From contig NC_089432.1 of the NCBI RefSeq assembly GCF_026210795.1, forward strand, positions 4,836,001 through 4,900,000: DNA of 64,000 bases, in the 5' to 3' direction. The stretch comes from Rhizophagus irregularis. Taxonomy: Eukaryota; Glomeromycota; Glomeromycetes; Glomerales; Glomeraceae. Under the pieces are notes generated by a model. The model ran no database searches. It was not told the DNA's origin and saw only the letters and a program-made list of their open reading frames with translations. How positions within the stretch are numbered: position 1 is the first letter of the stretch; every line of letters starts with the position of its first letter. The position numbers and the translations under genes were made by a program. This document shows, one piece after another, positions 33,307 to 44,826 of the stretch.

Positions 33307-34720
33307 ACTCATCTCTTTTTTTTTATATTTTGAATATACACACAATATATTAAATGCTTATTATAAAGATGATGTACTTCATTTTATATCACTTTTATTG
33401 TTCATATTTTTCATGATTATAAAATAAAGACAATTTTAAACTTTTTTTTTGTATCATTCATTATTTACTTCAAGGATTGGATAATGAAACCGATAATGCA
33501 ACATAAATTCATTTTTTTTTTTTTACATTTGATACCAACATTTGAATATTTGCCAATTTGGCATCATGTAAAATTTGGCATAATAACCTCAACGCTCCAA
33601 ATGACAAATTTTTATAATATAATAACAAGACTAATTTAAAATACAACTTTAAAATTATAATTGGTTCTCTTTAATATTGTATGTATCAATTAGCAGAAAA
33701 ACCCAATCACAATCATTAATTTCGAGTAATTAAAAGGTTTTAAACTTTAGAAATCGATAAAAAAAATTTTAGGTCATTATTATAAATAAATAAATTAAAT
33801 AGTTCATTAGTGCTATGCAACTTTTATTTTAAGATCGTATTTTAGTGAATAAAAAAGTTTCTTTAAGGTTTAAATAAGTATCGTGATTCAAAGATTACAA
33901 GTTTTAAAAGTCGGAAATATGATAGATTTATATTAAAGTCTTTTTTTTTATGATGCGGGCGCATTTTTTACTCTTATTTTTTATGTATGATATTTGTTTT
34001 TTCAAAATGTTTCATGAGGACTTCGAGTATGATAATTAATGTGGTAAGCTTTATTATATATATCAGGTATGATTTTTCGCCAAATAAACATATAGTATAT
34101 GTATGAAATCAGTTAATAAAAAAGATTATTTTGCTTAAATAAAAATTTAGTTTGTAATCTTTGCTATCGTAAATATATTAAATAGAGTGAAATGGTTAAT
34201 TTTAGCTTTAGTAAGCTTATTAATTTTTATATTAACTTATTATTTTAGACATTAATTTTTTTTATTATATAGTATTCCCGCGTTAACAGCCCCTGTAAAA
34301 AAGTCGATCCGTTTTTTATATTCCATCTTTTTCCGTAAAAAGGCTCATATGTCCGGAATTAATAACTTTATATCATCGAAATTTATCGAATTATTTACAT
34401 TTTCCGTGAATGGATCCGTGAAAAGTTCATTTTTACGGAGTTTTTACAGAAATAACAAATTTATTATATTGCTTTAACTAATAACCTCTTTAGTATAGAA
34501 CTCTCTGTGATGCATCGCAGTTATAAATTATTTTGATCATAGGACAACTCCTCTCATCAATTTGTCTCACAAAAATAGAAATAAATTATAAATCTTATGT
34601 CTAATCATTAATATAGATTTTTCTCGTAATTGATAATTCAGTTAATATTTATTGGTCAAGATATTTTGTACTTTTTATCAACATTGTCAGCTTTATTTGA
34701 TTTTTTTATATATTATCGTA
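33307..34720. other. 3' flank of the second GTPase gene and intergenic DNA
   Basis: 33455-33720 is the duplicated 3' flank described for the first GTPase. Around 34285-34450 words such as CCGTAAAAA and TTTTTACGG face each other, with CTGTAAAAAA on the left and TTTTTACAG on the right, which may mark a small degenerate MITE. Nothing else was seen. Confidence 0.4.
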
Positions 34721-35182
34721 TGTATTATGATAAATCACCTGCCAGAAAAAAACATCACAGGACCAAATGGGCATGGCCCAGTCGATTTCGCAATAGATTT
34801 ACTTCAAAACCGCAAAAACTGTTGGCGTAACAGAAGTAAAGAACGAAGATTTTTTAAAGGGTAATGCTCAGAATGCCGTTCAACTTGAATCAGCTTTATC
34901 AAACCGTAAGCGTAAGGCAGATGAGATGAAGGAGGAAAGTGTGTTTGTGGGCAAGACTTTTGGAATTGAATTGTCACAGATGGATGCGGAAAATGGTATT
35001 TTTTAGAATGTTTACTTGATGATCAAGATAGGCTAACATTTAAACTATCGAAGCCGGTAATAGTTGTGTATGGTAATGAGGATATGGAAAGAAATGTTGA
35101 AAGAATTCTCGGACATATTGCATGGTTATTGGAAGAGGCGCAGAAGCAAGCAAAAATCGAACTAGAATTTAGGGGCAGATAG
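34720..35182 (+). pseudogene. Relic of a PD-(D/E)XK nuclease-like (Crinkler-type) gene
   Basis: Across three frames the plus strand reads MINHLPEKNITGPNGHGPVD then FAIDLLQ, next VGVTEVKNEDFLKGNAQNAV then QLESALSNRKRKADEMKEE, and last LLDDQDRLTFKLSKPVIVVY to HIAWLLEEAQKQ before a TAG at 35180. GHGPVDFAID followed by a TEVK (ExK) is the layout of a PD-(D/E)XK nuclease fold, and the whole run matches the C-terminal domain of multicopy Rhizophagus proteins annotated as Crinkler-like. At least two frameshifts and no N-terminal part make it a pseudogene. The nuclease assignment rests on the D...ExK pattern and memory of the family. Confidence 0.55.
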
Positions 35183-35254
35183 GGCTTAGGATAGAAATGT
35201 ATAAAATTCGTCATGTATCACGGGCAAGCCCCGAACTTTTGTATTTATTTTTCG

Positions 35255-35290
<36 letters not shown>

Positions 35291-36520
35291 TTAATAAAAA
35301 AATTTTTTACACGACACTGATGAGGTAATACCTCGTTTTTCAACCTTGTATCACTTCGAGGTGTGAAGAGTCTTCACGTTTACCACATATATCAGGCCAA
35401 CTTGAATCCGCAGTGTATTTTTCCAAAGTGATTAATCGCGTAATTTATCAGTACACGAAAAAAATGATTAATATGGTTTTATCATTACTCATTAGATTTT
35501 GATTCAATGATTCTCCGACGAATTCTCAGGGTATTTATTAAATAAAAGGTGAACTAATGACATTTGTGTGGCTGGCTTTTTTACTTAATTTATTATGAAC
35601 TTGTAAGCTTTACTGCGCCATTATTGCACAAAAAAAAAACAAATGTTTTGATTTTTTATCTCAATGAAAAAGAAATAATATATATCAAGAGCTAAATACT
35701 AATTAAGAATTAAAATTTTAACTTTGAAACGTTATAAGTCAGCTTTTTTTAATGAAAATAAATTCGAACCATCATATATATTTTCGTTTATAATGAAAGT
35801 GGTCATATGATAAAGGCTCATAAACTAAGAAAATTAAATTTTTCTGTTTATCAGTTCTTCAATATAGTGTTACTGTTAAACATATAATTCAAAAATGCGT
35901 AAGTTTAGTTGCATTAATTTAATTAAAAATTAACAATTTGTATGTTTAAATGCTGAATTTATTAGATATACTTTTGGATGGCTCAAATTATATACATTCA
36001 CTTAACATCATCTAAAGGATCTAAAATTATCATTTTTATTAAACATTATAGTATGAAAAGAAATTATAGTAATGTAATATCATTTGCAGTTAGCTCAATT
36101 GAATTTAGATGGGGTTCTTTTTTTTTTTTACCCGAAACACATAAAAAGTTTGAAGGACTTTATTATTAGCCATACGCATTTTTCAGAGCCGGAACTATGA
36201 TAATTTTGGTCATTACCTAAAAAAATTAATAGCTTTTGGCATTATCTAAAAAAAGAAGATTTTTATGATTTTTTTGTCTGACCTTTCCTTTTTATGTATA
36301 TTTTGAGTCCTATTATATACTCTTTCGCAACGACATAATATTGTTTACTTATCTTTGAAGACTTGAACTTTTCTGGCCTTTCAAAATGTAAAAGCCCTAC
36401 TGATATGCTGTTCAAATGAAAATTTCCGGTAGAAAAATCTCTCATATAGGTAAAGGTGAAGCCAACGAATAAAATAATGCCAGCCAGTATCCAAAAAAGG
36501 AAATAATTACTGGCTACAGT
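35183..36520. other. Intergenic DNA with a (TA)n microsatellite
   Basis: A run of about 14 TA units lies at 35260-35288. The rest is AT-rich with no recognised gene; short open frames at 35978-36169 and 36263-36445 have no features that support them. Confidence 0.45.
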
Positions 36521-36525
36521 ATATA

Positions 36526-36690
36526 AATTATCTATAAAAGGAATGATCTACATGAATATGGTATGGGTACATTGTCGATCTCGGTTATTTTTACAGGGAT
36601 ACCTAACAATTTTTTAATTATCTATAAAAGGTCTACATGAATGTGTGACATACGTTGTGTACATTGTCGATCTCGATTATTTTTTATATA
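36526..36690. repeat. Direct repeat, period 90 bp, upstream of the kinase pseudogene
   Basis: AATTATCTATAAAAGG begins at 36526 and 36616, and both copies continue with TCTACATGAAT and TACATTGTCGATCTCG before GATTATTTTT or GGTTATTTTT. The pair ends about 60 bp before the ATG at 36752, so it sits in the promoter. Confidence 0.6.
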
Positions 36691-36751
36691 GAATCAGTTA
36701 TTCAACAACTCAAATAACTTTCACCCTCAAATAATAATATATATATAAATC

Positions 36752-39617
36752 ATGTCTTCTAATAGAAATAAATTAGTTAGTGCCGCAATTAACAGAGCGT
36801 ATATATTAATAGATTATGATAAAAATGAAGAAGAACAATATGAATCTATTAAACAGATCATTCTAACAGACGAATCACTTACAAATAACGAAAAGTTAGG
36901 AGCAATAAATATAATAAGTAAGGACTTTGATGGATTTAAAATTCTTGATAATAAAGGAACAAAAAGAAATTGTGTAAATTGTCAAAAAGAATGTTTAGCT
37001 GAATTATACTGTGAGCATTGTGTCCGAAATTATTTAGAAGCTCAATTTTCAAAATGGACATCTGGAATGAAAAGATTGATAGCATAATTCAAAAATGTCA
37101 AATGGAAACAGTTTCACCTGATAAGATAATAGAATGGATACCATATAATAATTTACAAAATATTAAATATTTGACTAAAGGTGGATATTCTGAGATTTAT
37201 ACAGCAGATTAGATTGATGGAAGATATGAGGAATGGGATTCAAAAGAAAAACAATTAAAAAGGGTTTGTGCACATGTAGTAGTATTAAAGAAGCTAGAAA
37301 ATATAGAAAATACAAATAGAAATTGATGAGGTAATGTTTAATTTAAATAAAAAGGTTTACGATTTTATTGAAAAAAAAAAAATTAACAAATCTCATATTA
37401 AAAATTCAGACTAGATCACATTTTGTTATCAGCAATAAATATGGATCAGTAGTACAATGTTATGGTTTAACAAAAGATCCATCAAATGGAAATTATGTAC
37501 TTGTAATGAATAAAATGAAAATGAATTTAAGAGACAAAATAGTAATAATCTTACATGGAAAAGAAAAATTCAAATTGCTGATGATATAATTTTTGCACTT
37601 TCCAATATTCATGAAGAGAAATTAATTCATAGGGATCTGCATTCTGGAAATATATTATTTGATGAAAATAGTCAAATATTTTATATATGTGACCTTGGAT
37701 TCTGTGGACCGGCTGATGTACCATTAAATGGTATATATGGAAATCTTCCATATATAGCACCAGAAATTATTGCTGGAAAAGGAACTACCCCTGCATCTGA
37801 CATTTATAGTATCGGTATGCTTATGTGGGAAATCTCATCCGGACAACCACCTTTTATTAATTCTGATAATGATTTCGATCTTGCATTAAAAATAATAAAT
37901 GGAATGAGACCAAAAATAATACCAGGAACTCCTTTAAAATATAAAAAATTAATGGAACAATGTTGGGATGCTGATTCAACAAAAAGACCTAATATTTTCC
38001 ATCTTGATAATGAAATTTTTGAAATCAACAAATTGTGTTATCAAAATAATAATGATGAACAGTTAGATTGTTTAAATATGAATATTAGTCTCAATTCAGT
38101 GAATTCATTAATCAGTAGTTTTAGTAAAATACACATTTTTGGAGAAATGCCAGAACCAAGGAATTTTACTGAAGGTAAATTATTTCATATTATATTTCAT
38201 TATTAATTCTTTTATAATTAATAATATTAAAATCTATTGTCTTTGAACCAACAGAAGAGCAAAGAAGGTAATTTAACTAATTTATTTAGTAATAAGATAA
38301 TTAAATACTAACTATCTTTTTAGAAGCTTACTATAGTATTCAACAAGATTTGATTATTCCAGATAGCAAGTAAGTACACAGTGAAATTCGATAAACCGGA
38401 TATTCGATAAACCGGATTTGGGCCTAAACCGGACTTTTTTGCTGGAACCAAATCACGTATATTAAAATAGGCTCGATATACCGGAGTTTACTAGTAAAAG
38501 CTCGATATTCGCTATAACGGATCAATTTTCTAACAAGCTATAGTAAAAATGATTCGATAAACCGGATCACGTGACTGGGAACCAATAAAATTTAAGTAAC
38601 GTGATTCGGTAAATCTTAAATTTGGCCGGAATTATAAAAATCTTAATTCCGGCTGAAGTTAAGTATTACTTATATATTCAATGAAAATATTTTATATTCA
38701 TTTTCATGACCTCTATAACTTAAAACTAGATGAAAAAATCAAATTATAGTGTATATTAGTTTTATTAGCATGAAAATTTTTTAAAAATTCAATATAATAG
38801 ATTTTCAATATATCGAAATTTTTTCGCTAAACCGGATATCCCGATAAACCGGATATTTTTAGTGGAACCGATAGATCCGGTTTATCGAATTTCACTGTGT
38901 ATTTACTTCAATATTTTTTTTTTTTTTTTTTGAGAAATTAATAAAGTTATTTAAAAATATAACTTAAAACTTCATTTAAGATATATATCTGGATATCAAC
39001 CCGAGAATAATGATTCTAAAGTGATAATTGGTAAGAATATTATGTTTAATGTATAATTTATTAAATTATATGATCTAATAATAATTTAATTTAGGTAAAA
39101 ATGTAAAGGATGAATCTGAAAGAATTTACTCGAATAATTTAGAAAGTAATAAATTGTTTTTTTTAACAATAATAGAAATTAGGTATGCGTTGATGATTAG
39201 AAACTAAAAATTATTTTTTATTGCTTTCAAAACAATAGATGAAAATTTTAGGATAATAAAATTAAGTAAAGATAAAGGTAATAATATTTATAAAATTAAT
39301 GTTTTATTCGGACCCTTTAATATTCTAATTTTTTTAAAAAATTTTAGAAATACAAATTGACAATAAAGGAGAATTCAATTATATAAGAAAAAATTACGTT
39401 ACGAATACTAGTATGAATGATGGTGAAAAAAATTATTTTATCATTTTTTTTTTAAAAAAAAATAAAAATAAAATTATAATATTAATGATATTGTGGTTTT
39501 ATCTTAGATGATGATGATGATACATATAATAATCCGAATCTTCACTCGGAAGAACAGGACGAATTAGAAATTTTTGAGGGTAAATTATTCAAACATATTT
39601 CTACTATCTATTTTTAA
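36752..39617 (+). pseudogene. Protein kinase pseudogene, paralogue of the intact gene at 42311-44522
   Basis: The first exon starts MSSNRNKLVSAAINRAYILI and has the Cys pairs NCVNCQKEC and YCEHC. It loses frame after KWTSG (near 37067), has TAG for the Trp codon at 37210-37212 (IYTAD then stop), and has a damaged end near 37325. The C-lobe from 37580 is open: IHRDLHSGNILFDEN, CDLGFCGPAD, YIAPEIIAG and the CWDADSTKRPN segment to EPRNFTEG. Small tail exons follow; the one at 38255-38267 is 13 nt where the paralogue has 12, another frame error. Later tail exons near 38322-38370, 39100-39160 and 39355-39415 and the last exon (DDDDTYNNPNLHSEEQDELE, stop at 39617) are still recognisable. A MITE sits in one tail intron. 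Confidence 0.75.
38377..38899. mobile_element. Pogo/Tc1-like MITE, 523 bp, in an intron of the kinase pseudogene
   Basis: The ends are inverted copies: CACAGTGAAATTCGATAAAC on the left and its complement on the right, each flanked by TA (38375-38376 and 38900-38901). The word CGATAAACCGGAT is repeated near both ends in both orientations. The insertion begins four bases inside a GTAAG splice donor, leaving the donor intact. It encodes nothing. Confidence 0.85.
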
Positions 39618-40085
39618 AATTTAAAGACAACTTTTATTGATTTTATTTTTTATTCTTAGATTAAAATCAGAATTATACTTGCAATGGTATCGACATTATA
39701 GTTAAAAATATTCTCATTATTTTTAGAATTAATCATAACTATGACTAGAATAGTTTAATTCATTCTACTGTATATTTCTACTATTTATGGAGTTTAAAAA
39801 TAGCATGTAATTGAATGATTCAATATTATGAAAGTATTATATTTCTACTTACGTAATTTTATTAAATTAACAAATAACCTATTTTGACATATGACGTATT
39901 AAGAAAGGTGTTATTTATTTGGTTATGGTATGTTCTTACGGCATTGTGCTTTATTGTTTTTTATATATGAAACTTTAACCGGTATGATTTCTCCATTTGC
40001 CGTACCTGTTTCTCTGGATGTATATACTATTATTGTATAAATACAACTAAATTTCAATTTAAATCGTTTATTATAGCACATTACT
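39618..40085. other. AT-rich intergenic DNA
   Basis: No supported feature. Confidence 0.4.
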
Positions 40086-40092
40086 TTTCTGA

Positions 40093-40190
40093 ATTTATAC
40101 AACAATTTGGATTGATGGGAAATATGAAGAACAGGATTCTAAAAAAAAGACCATTAAAAAGACCTAAAACAACTAAATAGATTGAAAAGT
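40093..40190 (+). pseudogene. Kinase N-lobe fragment
   Basis: The plus strand reads TIWIDGKYEEQDSKKKTIKK, which matches DWINGEYDEWDSEKKAIKRF of the intact kinase at 42311-44522 (the segment before the ATP-binding Lys). It is an isolated fragment with a stop right after. Confidence 0.6.
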
Positions 40191-40357
40191 TTAATGTAAC
40201 TTTTTTCTAAAAAAAAAAATATATGTATATACAGTACGTTACCTTTATATAAAAAAAAAAAAATATTTTTTCCATTACTTTGCTAGTTTCCTTCAAAATA
40301 TTTATTGATAGAGTGTTGGGCTGTTGGCCTTTAGAAGTTATTTTATTATATCGTTAA

Positions 40358-41601
40358 AATTGGGACTACGTATTTATTTTTATTTTTATTTTTATATCCA
40401 AAGGAGCACATGGGTAAGACGAATTAATTTAAACATACAAAAGTAATAAAAAAAAAATTCTAAACTATTACACACATAAAACCGCCCGAAGACGGCGCCA
40501 CTCTGGTGTCGATAACATAATCGCGGTACCTAAGTAACCAGGAACGCAACCAAAGAAAAAGGAAAAAGAAAATAAAGAAAAGTTGCCGTATTATTCTTTC
40601 AGCCTTGTAAAGGCCGCCACCTGTAAATACTGTCAGAGGTGGATTGATTCACACTATTCGAAATCAATCGGTTGTTTTGAGAGACGGATCGTTATGGTGA
40701 AGGAATGTCGAAAATGCCTTTCCCCGTTTCTATAGAGGAAAGGGTTCGTTTAGCTTTCTTGTTAAACGCATGGTGTCTGTTGTGATCCAGGTTTGTAGTA
40801 TTATAAACGGCGCGCTTTAACGGTCGCGCTTCTAAAGTTTTAGTATCGTCGGAAGTATCGCTGTGATCACTGCGATAATGTCGTCCAGCTTGTTCTTTAA
40901 CATGATCTTTAAATGATAGAGTAAACTTGCTGTAATCTCTTTCAGCTTTGGCGATAACTTTAGGATTCGTAGAAGAGTGCCGTCGATGAATCCACGAAGT
41001 CATTCTGTTATGATGACGCTCTTGGTAACTATCTAAATAATCAATTTGTAATCTCCTCCGATGAAATTTGTGAACGGAGGTGCCGAAGTAAGGTGCATTG
41101 TCCGAATTATATTTTAACGTTTCTTTGATAGTCCCGTGTATCTCTGGGACATATGTGTAATAAGCCGGTCTAGATGTCTGAGGTTTGAGAAAATCTGAAG
41201 CATCCAAATGTTCAGGGCGGTGCAAGTCATCAGAAATTGAAAAGTCCTACTCAGAGGTATCGACCTCATGAGTGACGTTCATTTGCGTTGCAGTAAAGAA
41301 GGTAGAGCGAGTATTGGTTTCCGGTTTAGCTGACCAGTGGTGAATGCATTTAGCGACATTGTGAGAACTATCAAATAAAAAATTGTCTGCTGGCGCGTAA
41401 AACTTTTCCATATTGTGACGTAACAATGGACTTTTTATTGTCGGGTGTGTTGGAAAATATTCGGTGACAACTATGTGCAAATCTTTTCATTTGTTTGCGC
41501 TTGACTGGTGGATGATTACTATAATGTTCACTGAGATTTTGGAAACATTTCTGATATTTATTTAACCTTGAACGGTATCGGTAATTGGGACTACGTATTT
41601 A
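40358..41601 (-). mobile_element. Retroposed insertion with 19-bp target duplication
   Basis: AATTGGGACTACGTATTTA stands at 40358-40376 and 41583-41601. Directly after the left copy comes TTTTTATTTTTATTTTTAT, which read on the minus strand is an (ATAAAA)n tail at a 3' end. Long exact target duplications plus such a tail indicate LINE-type target-primed insertion. The body is much less AT-rich than its surroundings. It contains one long minus-strand frame (about 41490 down to 40692) broken only by a TAG at 41247-41249. It has no reverse transcriptase motif, so it is a truncated element or a retrocopy. Confidence 0.65.
40692..41489 (-). pseudogene. Basic, His-rich reading frame of unknown family in the retroposed insertion
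   Basis: The frame opens after a TGA near 41490 and has no ATG at its beginning. It reads HIVVTEYFPTHPTIKSPLLR and ATQMNVTHEVDTSE up to a TAG (41247), then continues in the same frame with HRPEHLDASDFLKPQTSRPA, YYTYVPEIHGTIKETLKYNS, HRRRLQIDYLDSYQERHHNR and ARPLKRAVYNTTNLDHNRHH to a stop at 40692. Codon use is much richer in G and C at third positions than in the host kinases. No domain was recognised. The lack of a start and the internal stop suggest a dead copy. Confidence 0.45.
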
Positions 41602-42310
41602 ATGGGTAAATTCTATTAAATGATTGGTTTATATAAATCACGTGATTGATCATGTAATTTTTTTAAAAATAGTAAAATAGTTAAAACTAGTACAGCTTCT
41701 GTTGGCTGTTTGAACAAATTGAAATTCCTACTTTTATGCTATAGATAAATAATTTTGATGCATCAATGAAGTAATTTACAATAAAAAAATTTTTATTAAT
41801 CATTATGAGAGTTATGTATTTTATTATATATTGATCATGCAAATATATAATAAATTTTATGGAATTAACAAGAAAAAATCAAAACAAATTTTTTAATATA
41901 AAACGTATGCACAATATCTTGTTATACATTCATGAGGTTGATTATTCTTTCAACTTGTTTTAATAAATTCATGTATAACGAATGAAATAATCTGTTCATG
42001 ATTCTATAATTCTATAATGTTTACGACATAAATTTACGTTAAGATACTTAATTTTCGCCTAAATCAATACATTTAATAATTTGAATGAATTTATTAAAAT
42101 TATTTAAATTACAAACTAAGAATTTTGTAAAACATTTACTACTCTAGTCTTAGTGTTTAAATAATCCATGATAAATAAATAAGCGATAATAATTAGAATA
42201 TAAAAAAGAAAATATTGTTAATTTGATTTATCAAAAGACAATTTAAAATCCATCTAAAGATAAAAATAGATTAATTATTTGATTTAATAAAGAAATTTAT
42301 TTTTTTCTAC
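41602..42310. other. 3' flank of the intact kinase gene
   Basis: AT-rich. The part from about 42105 resembles 63490-63720 (ATTACAAACTAAGAA, TACTACTCTAGTC and TAGTGTTTAAATAAT in the same order), so the 3' flank was duplicated along with the kinase gene whose end lies at 63.7 kb. Confidence 0.5.
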
Positions 42311-44522
42311 TTATTTTAAGAGCTTACCATCAGGAATTTCCAGTTCATCTTGTTCTTTTGAATGAAAGTTTGGATTATTATATACTTCATCATCATCATC
42401 TGTAATAGATAAGTAAATAGAATTAAAATAGTATTAAAATTGTTTGTTATTACGTAAAATTTTCACCTACCATCGACATATTTTTGAGTTTTTTCTTTTT
42501 CGTCATCTAAATTTTAAATAAAAGTCGCATTTAATAAATGAAATTGATATAGTAACTTTATTTGTTAGTAATTTACTTACTATTTGACTTTATTTGCAAC
42601 TTTTTAAATAATTTAGATAATTCTTTATTACTATCTAAAAATTAAGATATAGAATTAATATATAAATCAATCTCGATTTGACAATAATTAAAATATATTA
42701 CCTCTAAAAATAGTAATTACTTTTGATAATTTGCTACTATTCTGCTCATTTGATTTATTAAAGTCGTCAACTAAAATAAAAAATCAAATATTAAACGATA
42801 ATTCAACGCTATAATGTTATTAAATACTTACTATTGTTAGGAATGTTAAAATCATACAATTTACTATGAAACACTATTAACAGTAAAATAAAGTATTTAA
42901 AACTAAATTAGTATAGTAATCAAAAAATAGTAGATTATATGGTTATACCTTCTTGTTCTTCTATTATAATAAAAAGATAACATTAATAATGTATTTTAAA
43001 ATAAATATATTGATTAATAAATATTATACACTTATACCTTCTGTTGCATTTCTTGGTTCAGGTAGATTTTCAAAGTTGTGAATTTTACTTGTAGATAATC
43101 TGCTACTCATATAATTTTCTTCTACTTTATTCATTTCTAAATTATCCATTTCTGATTTGAATAATTCATCTGACATATTTTGATAATATACATTAATTTT
43201 TTGTATTTTATCACAAAGTGTATCAGCGTCAGGTCTTTTTAATGGATCAGCATCCCAACATTCTTTCATTAAATTTTTATATTCCAATGGAGTTCCTGGC
43301 ACAATTTTTGGCCTTATACCGTTAATAATATTCATTACAATATCATTTTCATGTTCATAATTTATAAACGGTGTTTGTCCAGATGAAATTTCCCACATAA
43401 GAATTGCAATACTATAAATATCAGATGCAAAAGTATATTCTCTCCCAACAATAACTTCGGGTGCTATGTAAGGAAGATTTCCATATATACTTGTTGAAGA
43501 TTTATCAGCAGGTCCACAAAATCCAAGATCACTGATATACCACCGATCATTTGATTGTGAATATAATATATTTCCAGAATGTAAATCTCTATGATTTGCT
43601 TTTTCTTTATGAATATAATAAAGTGCAAGAATTATTTCATAAGTAATATTAATTCTATTTTTCCATGTAAGTTGATTATGATTTTGTTGTAAATATTTTC
43701 TTAAATCTATATCCATTTTCATCATTACGAGAAAATAATTTCCATTTGATGGATTTTGTGTTAAACCAAAACATCGAACAACATCCGCCCATTTATTACT
43801 TATAGTTAAATGTGATTTAGCCTAAAAGACCATAATTTGTAAAAATACTAGTGCTAATACAAAAAACTACAACAATTTCATGAAATATAGAATACAATAA
43901 TACAAACCTCTTCAAACCAACTTTGATTTGCACTTTCAACATTTTCTAACGTTTTAAGTACTACTTCCGTCACTATGATGTTTTGTATTCCAGGTATTTT
44001 AAATCTTTTAATTGCTTTTTTTTCAGAATCCCATTCATCATATTCTCCATTAATCCAATCTGCTGTATAAATTTCAGAAAATCCACCTTTTGTTAAATAT
44101 TTAATATTTCTTAAATTACTATATGGGATCCATTCAACTATATTATTCGGCATGAGTGATTCCATTTGACATTTCTGTATTAAATTATCAATAACATCAT
44201 TTCCAGATGTCCAATTTGAAAAATCTTCTTTTAAATAATTTCGAACACAATATTCACAATATAATGTGGCTAAACATTCTTGCTTACAATTTTCACAAAT
44301 TCTTTTTGTTCCTGAATTTAAATTAACTTTATTTCGATCATAACCTTTAGTTATCCATCTTATTGCATAAGTTTTTTCATCATTTGTAAGAATTTTATCA
44401 GCAAGGACTATTTGTTTTTGAAATTCAAATTGGTTGTGTATATCATTGTAAATATTAGTATCTGTTAATGTTGTTGTTCTATTAATTGTTGCACCAATTA
44501 ATTCATATCGAAAAGTGGCCAT
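42311..44522 (-). CDS. TKL-like protein kinase, eight exons with a 12-nt micro-exon, about 566 aa
   Basis: Exons are 44522-43908, 43821-43038, 42960-42949, 42873-42832, 42770-42702, 42634-42581, 42506-42471 and 42399-42311. Phases agree and the sum is 1701 nt. The ATG is at 44522; the reading frame extends one codon further only through a TTG. The protein has Cys pairs C76-x2-C79 and C89-x2-C92, a glycine loop TKGGFSEIY (144-152), AIK (K172), HRDLHSGN (H282-D284, N289), DLG (D303) and APE (325-327), all intact. The acceptor and donor of exon 3 leave only 12 nt (EEQE). The tail exons encode VFHSKLYDFNIPNN, DDFNKSNEQNSSKLSKVITI, DSNKELSKLFKKLQIKSN, DEKEKTQKYV and the acidic end DDDDEVYNNPNFHSKEQDEL. 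It faces its pseudogene paralogue (36752-39617) tail to tail. Confidence 0.8.
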
Positions 44523-44826
44523 CAATAAGAAAGAATGAAAGAATGAATTATTTTAAGTTCATTCACTTGATAAATTTGATAAATTAGTAAAATGCAAATT
44601 GTCGATCAAAATTTCATGCTGTCCCACATTAATTTTGTGACCTAGAGACGAATGAGATGTAGTATTTATGTATTTTACGCCTCTTCTTAAACCAAAAAAA
44701 GAAAAATATTACTACCATTTACTTATTTAGTATGATTAATAATTTACGTTTTTTTACTTTTTTATTTTATTTTTATTTTATTTTCAGAGAATACAATTTG
44801 TGTTTAACAAATTTGATTGTCATACT
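44523..44826. other. Upstream region of the kinase gene
   Basis: It holds the presumed promoter. No TACCGCAGTAA motif was seen. Confidence 0.4.

Noticed and set aside
35255-35290. (TA)n run considered as a replication or promoter signal
   Set aside because: A plain microsatellite in AT-rich DNA; nothing around it supports a function.
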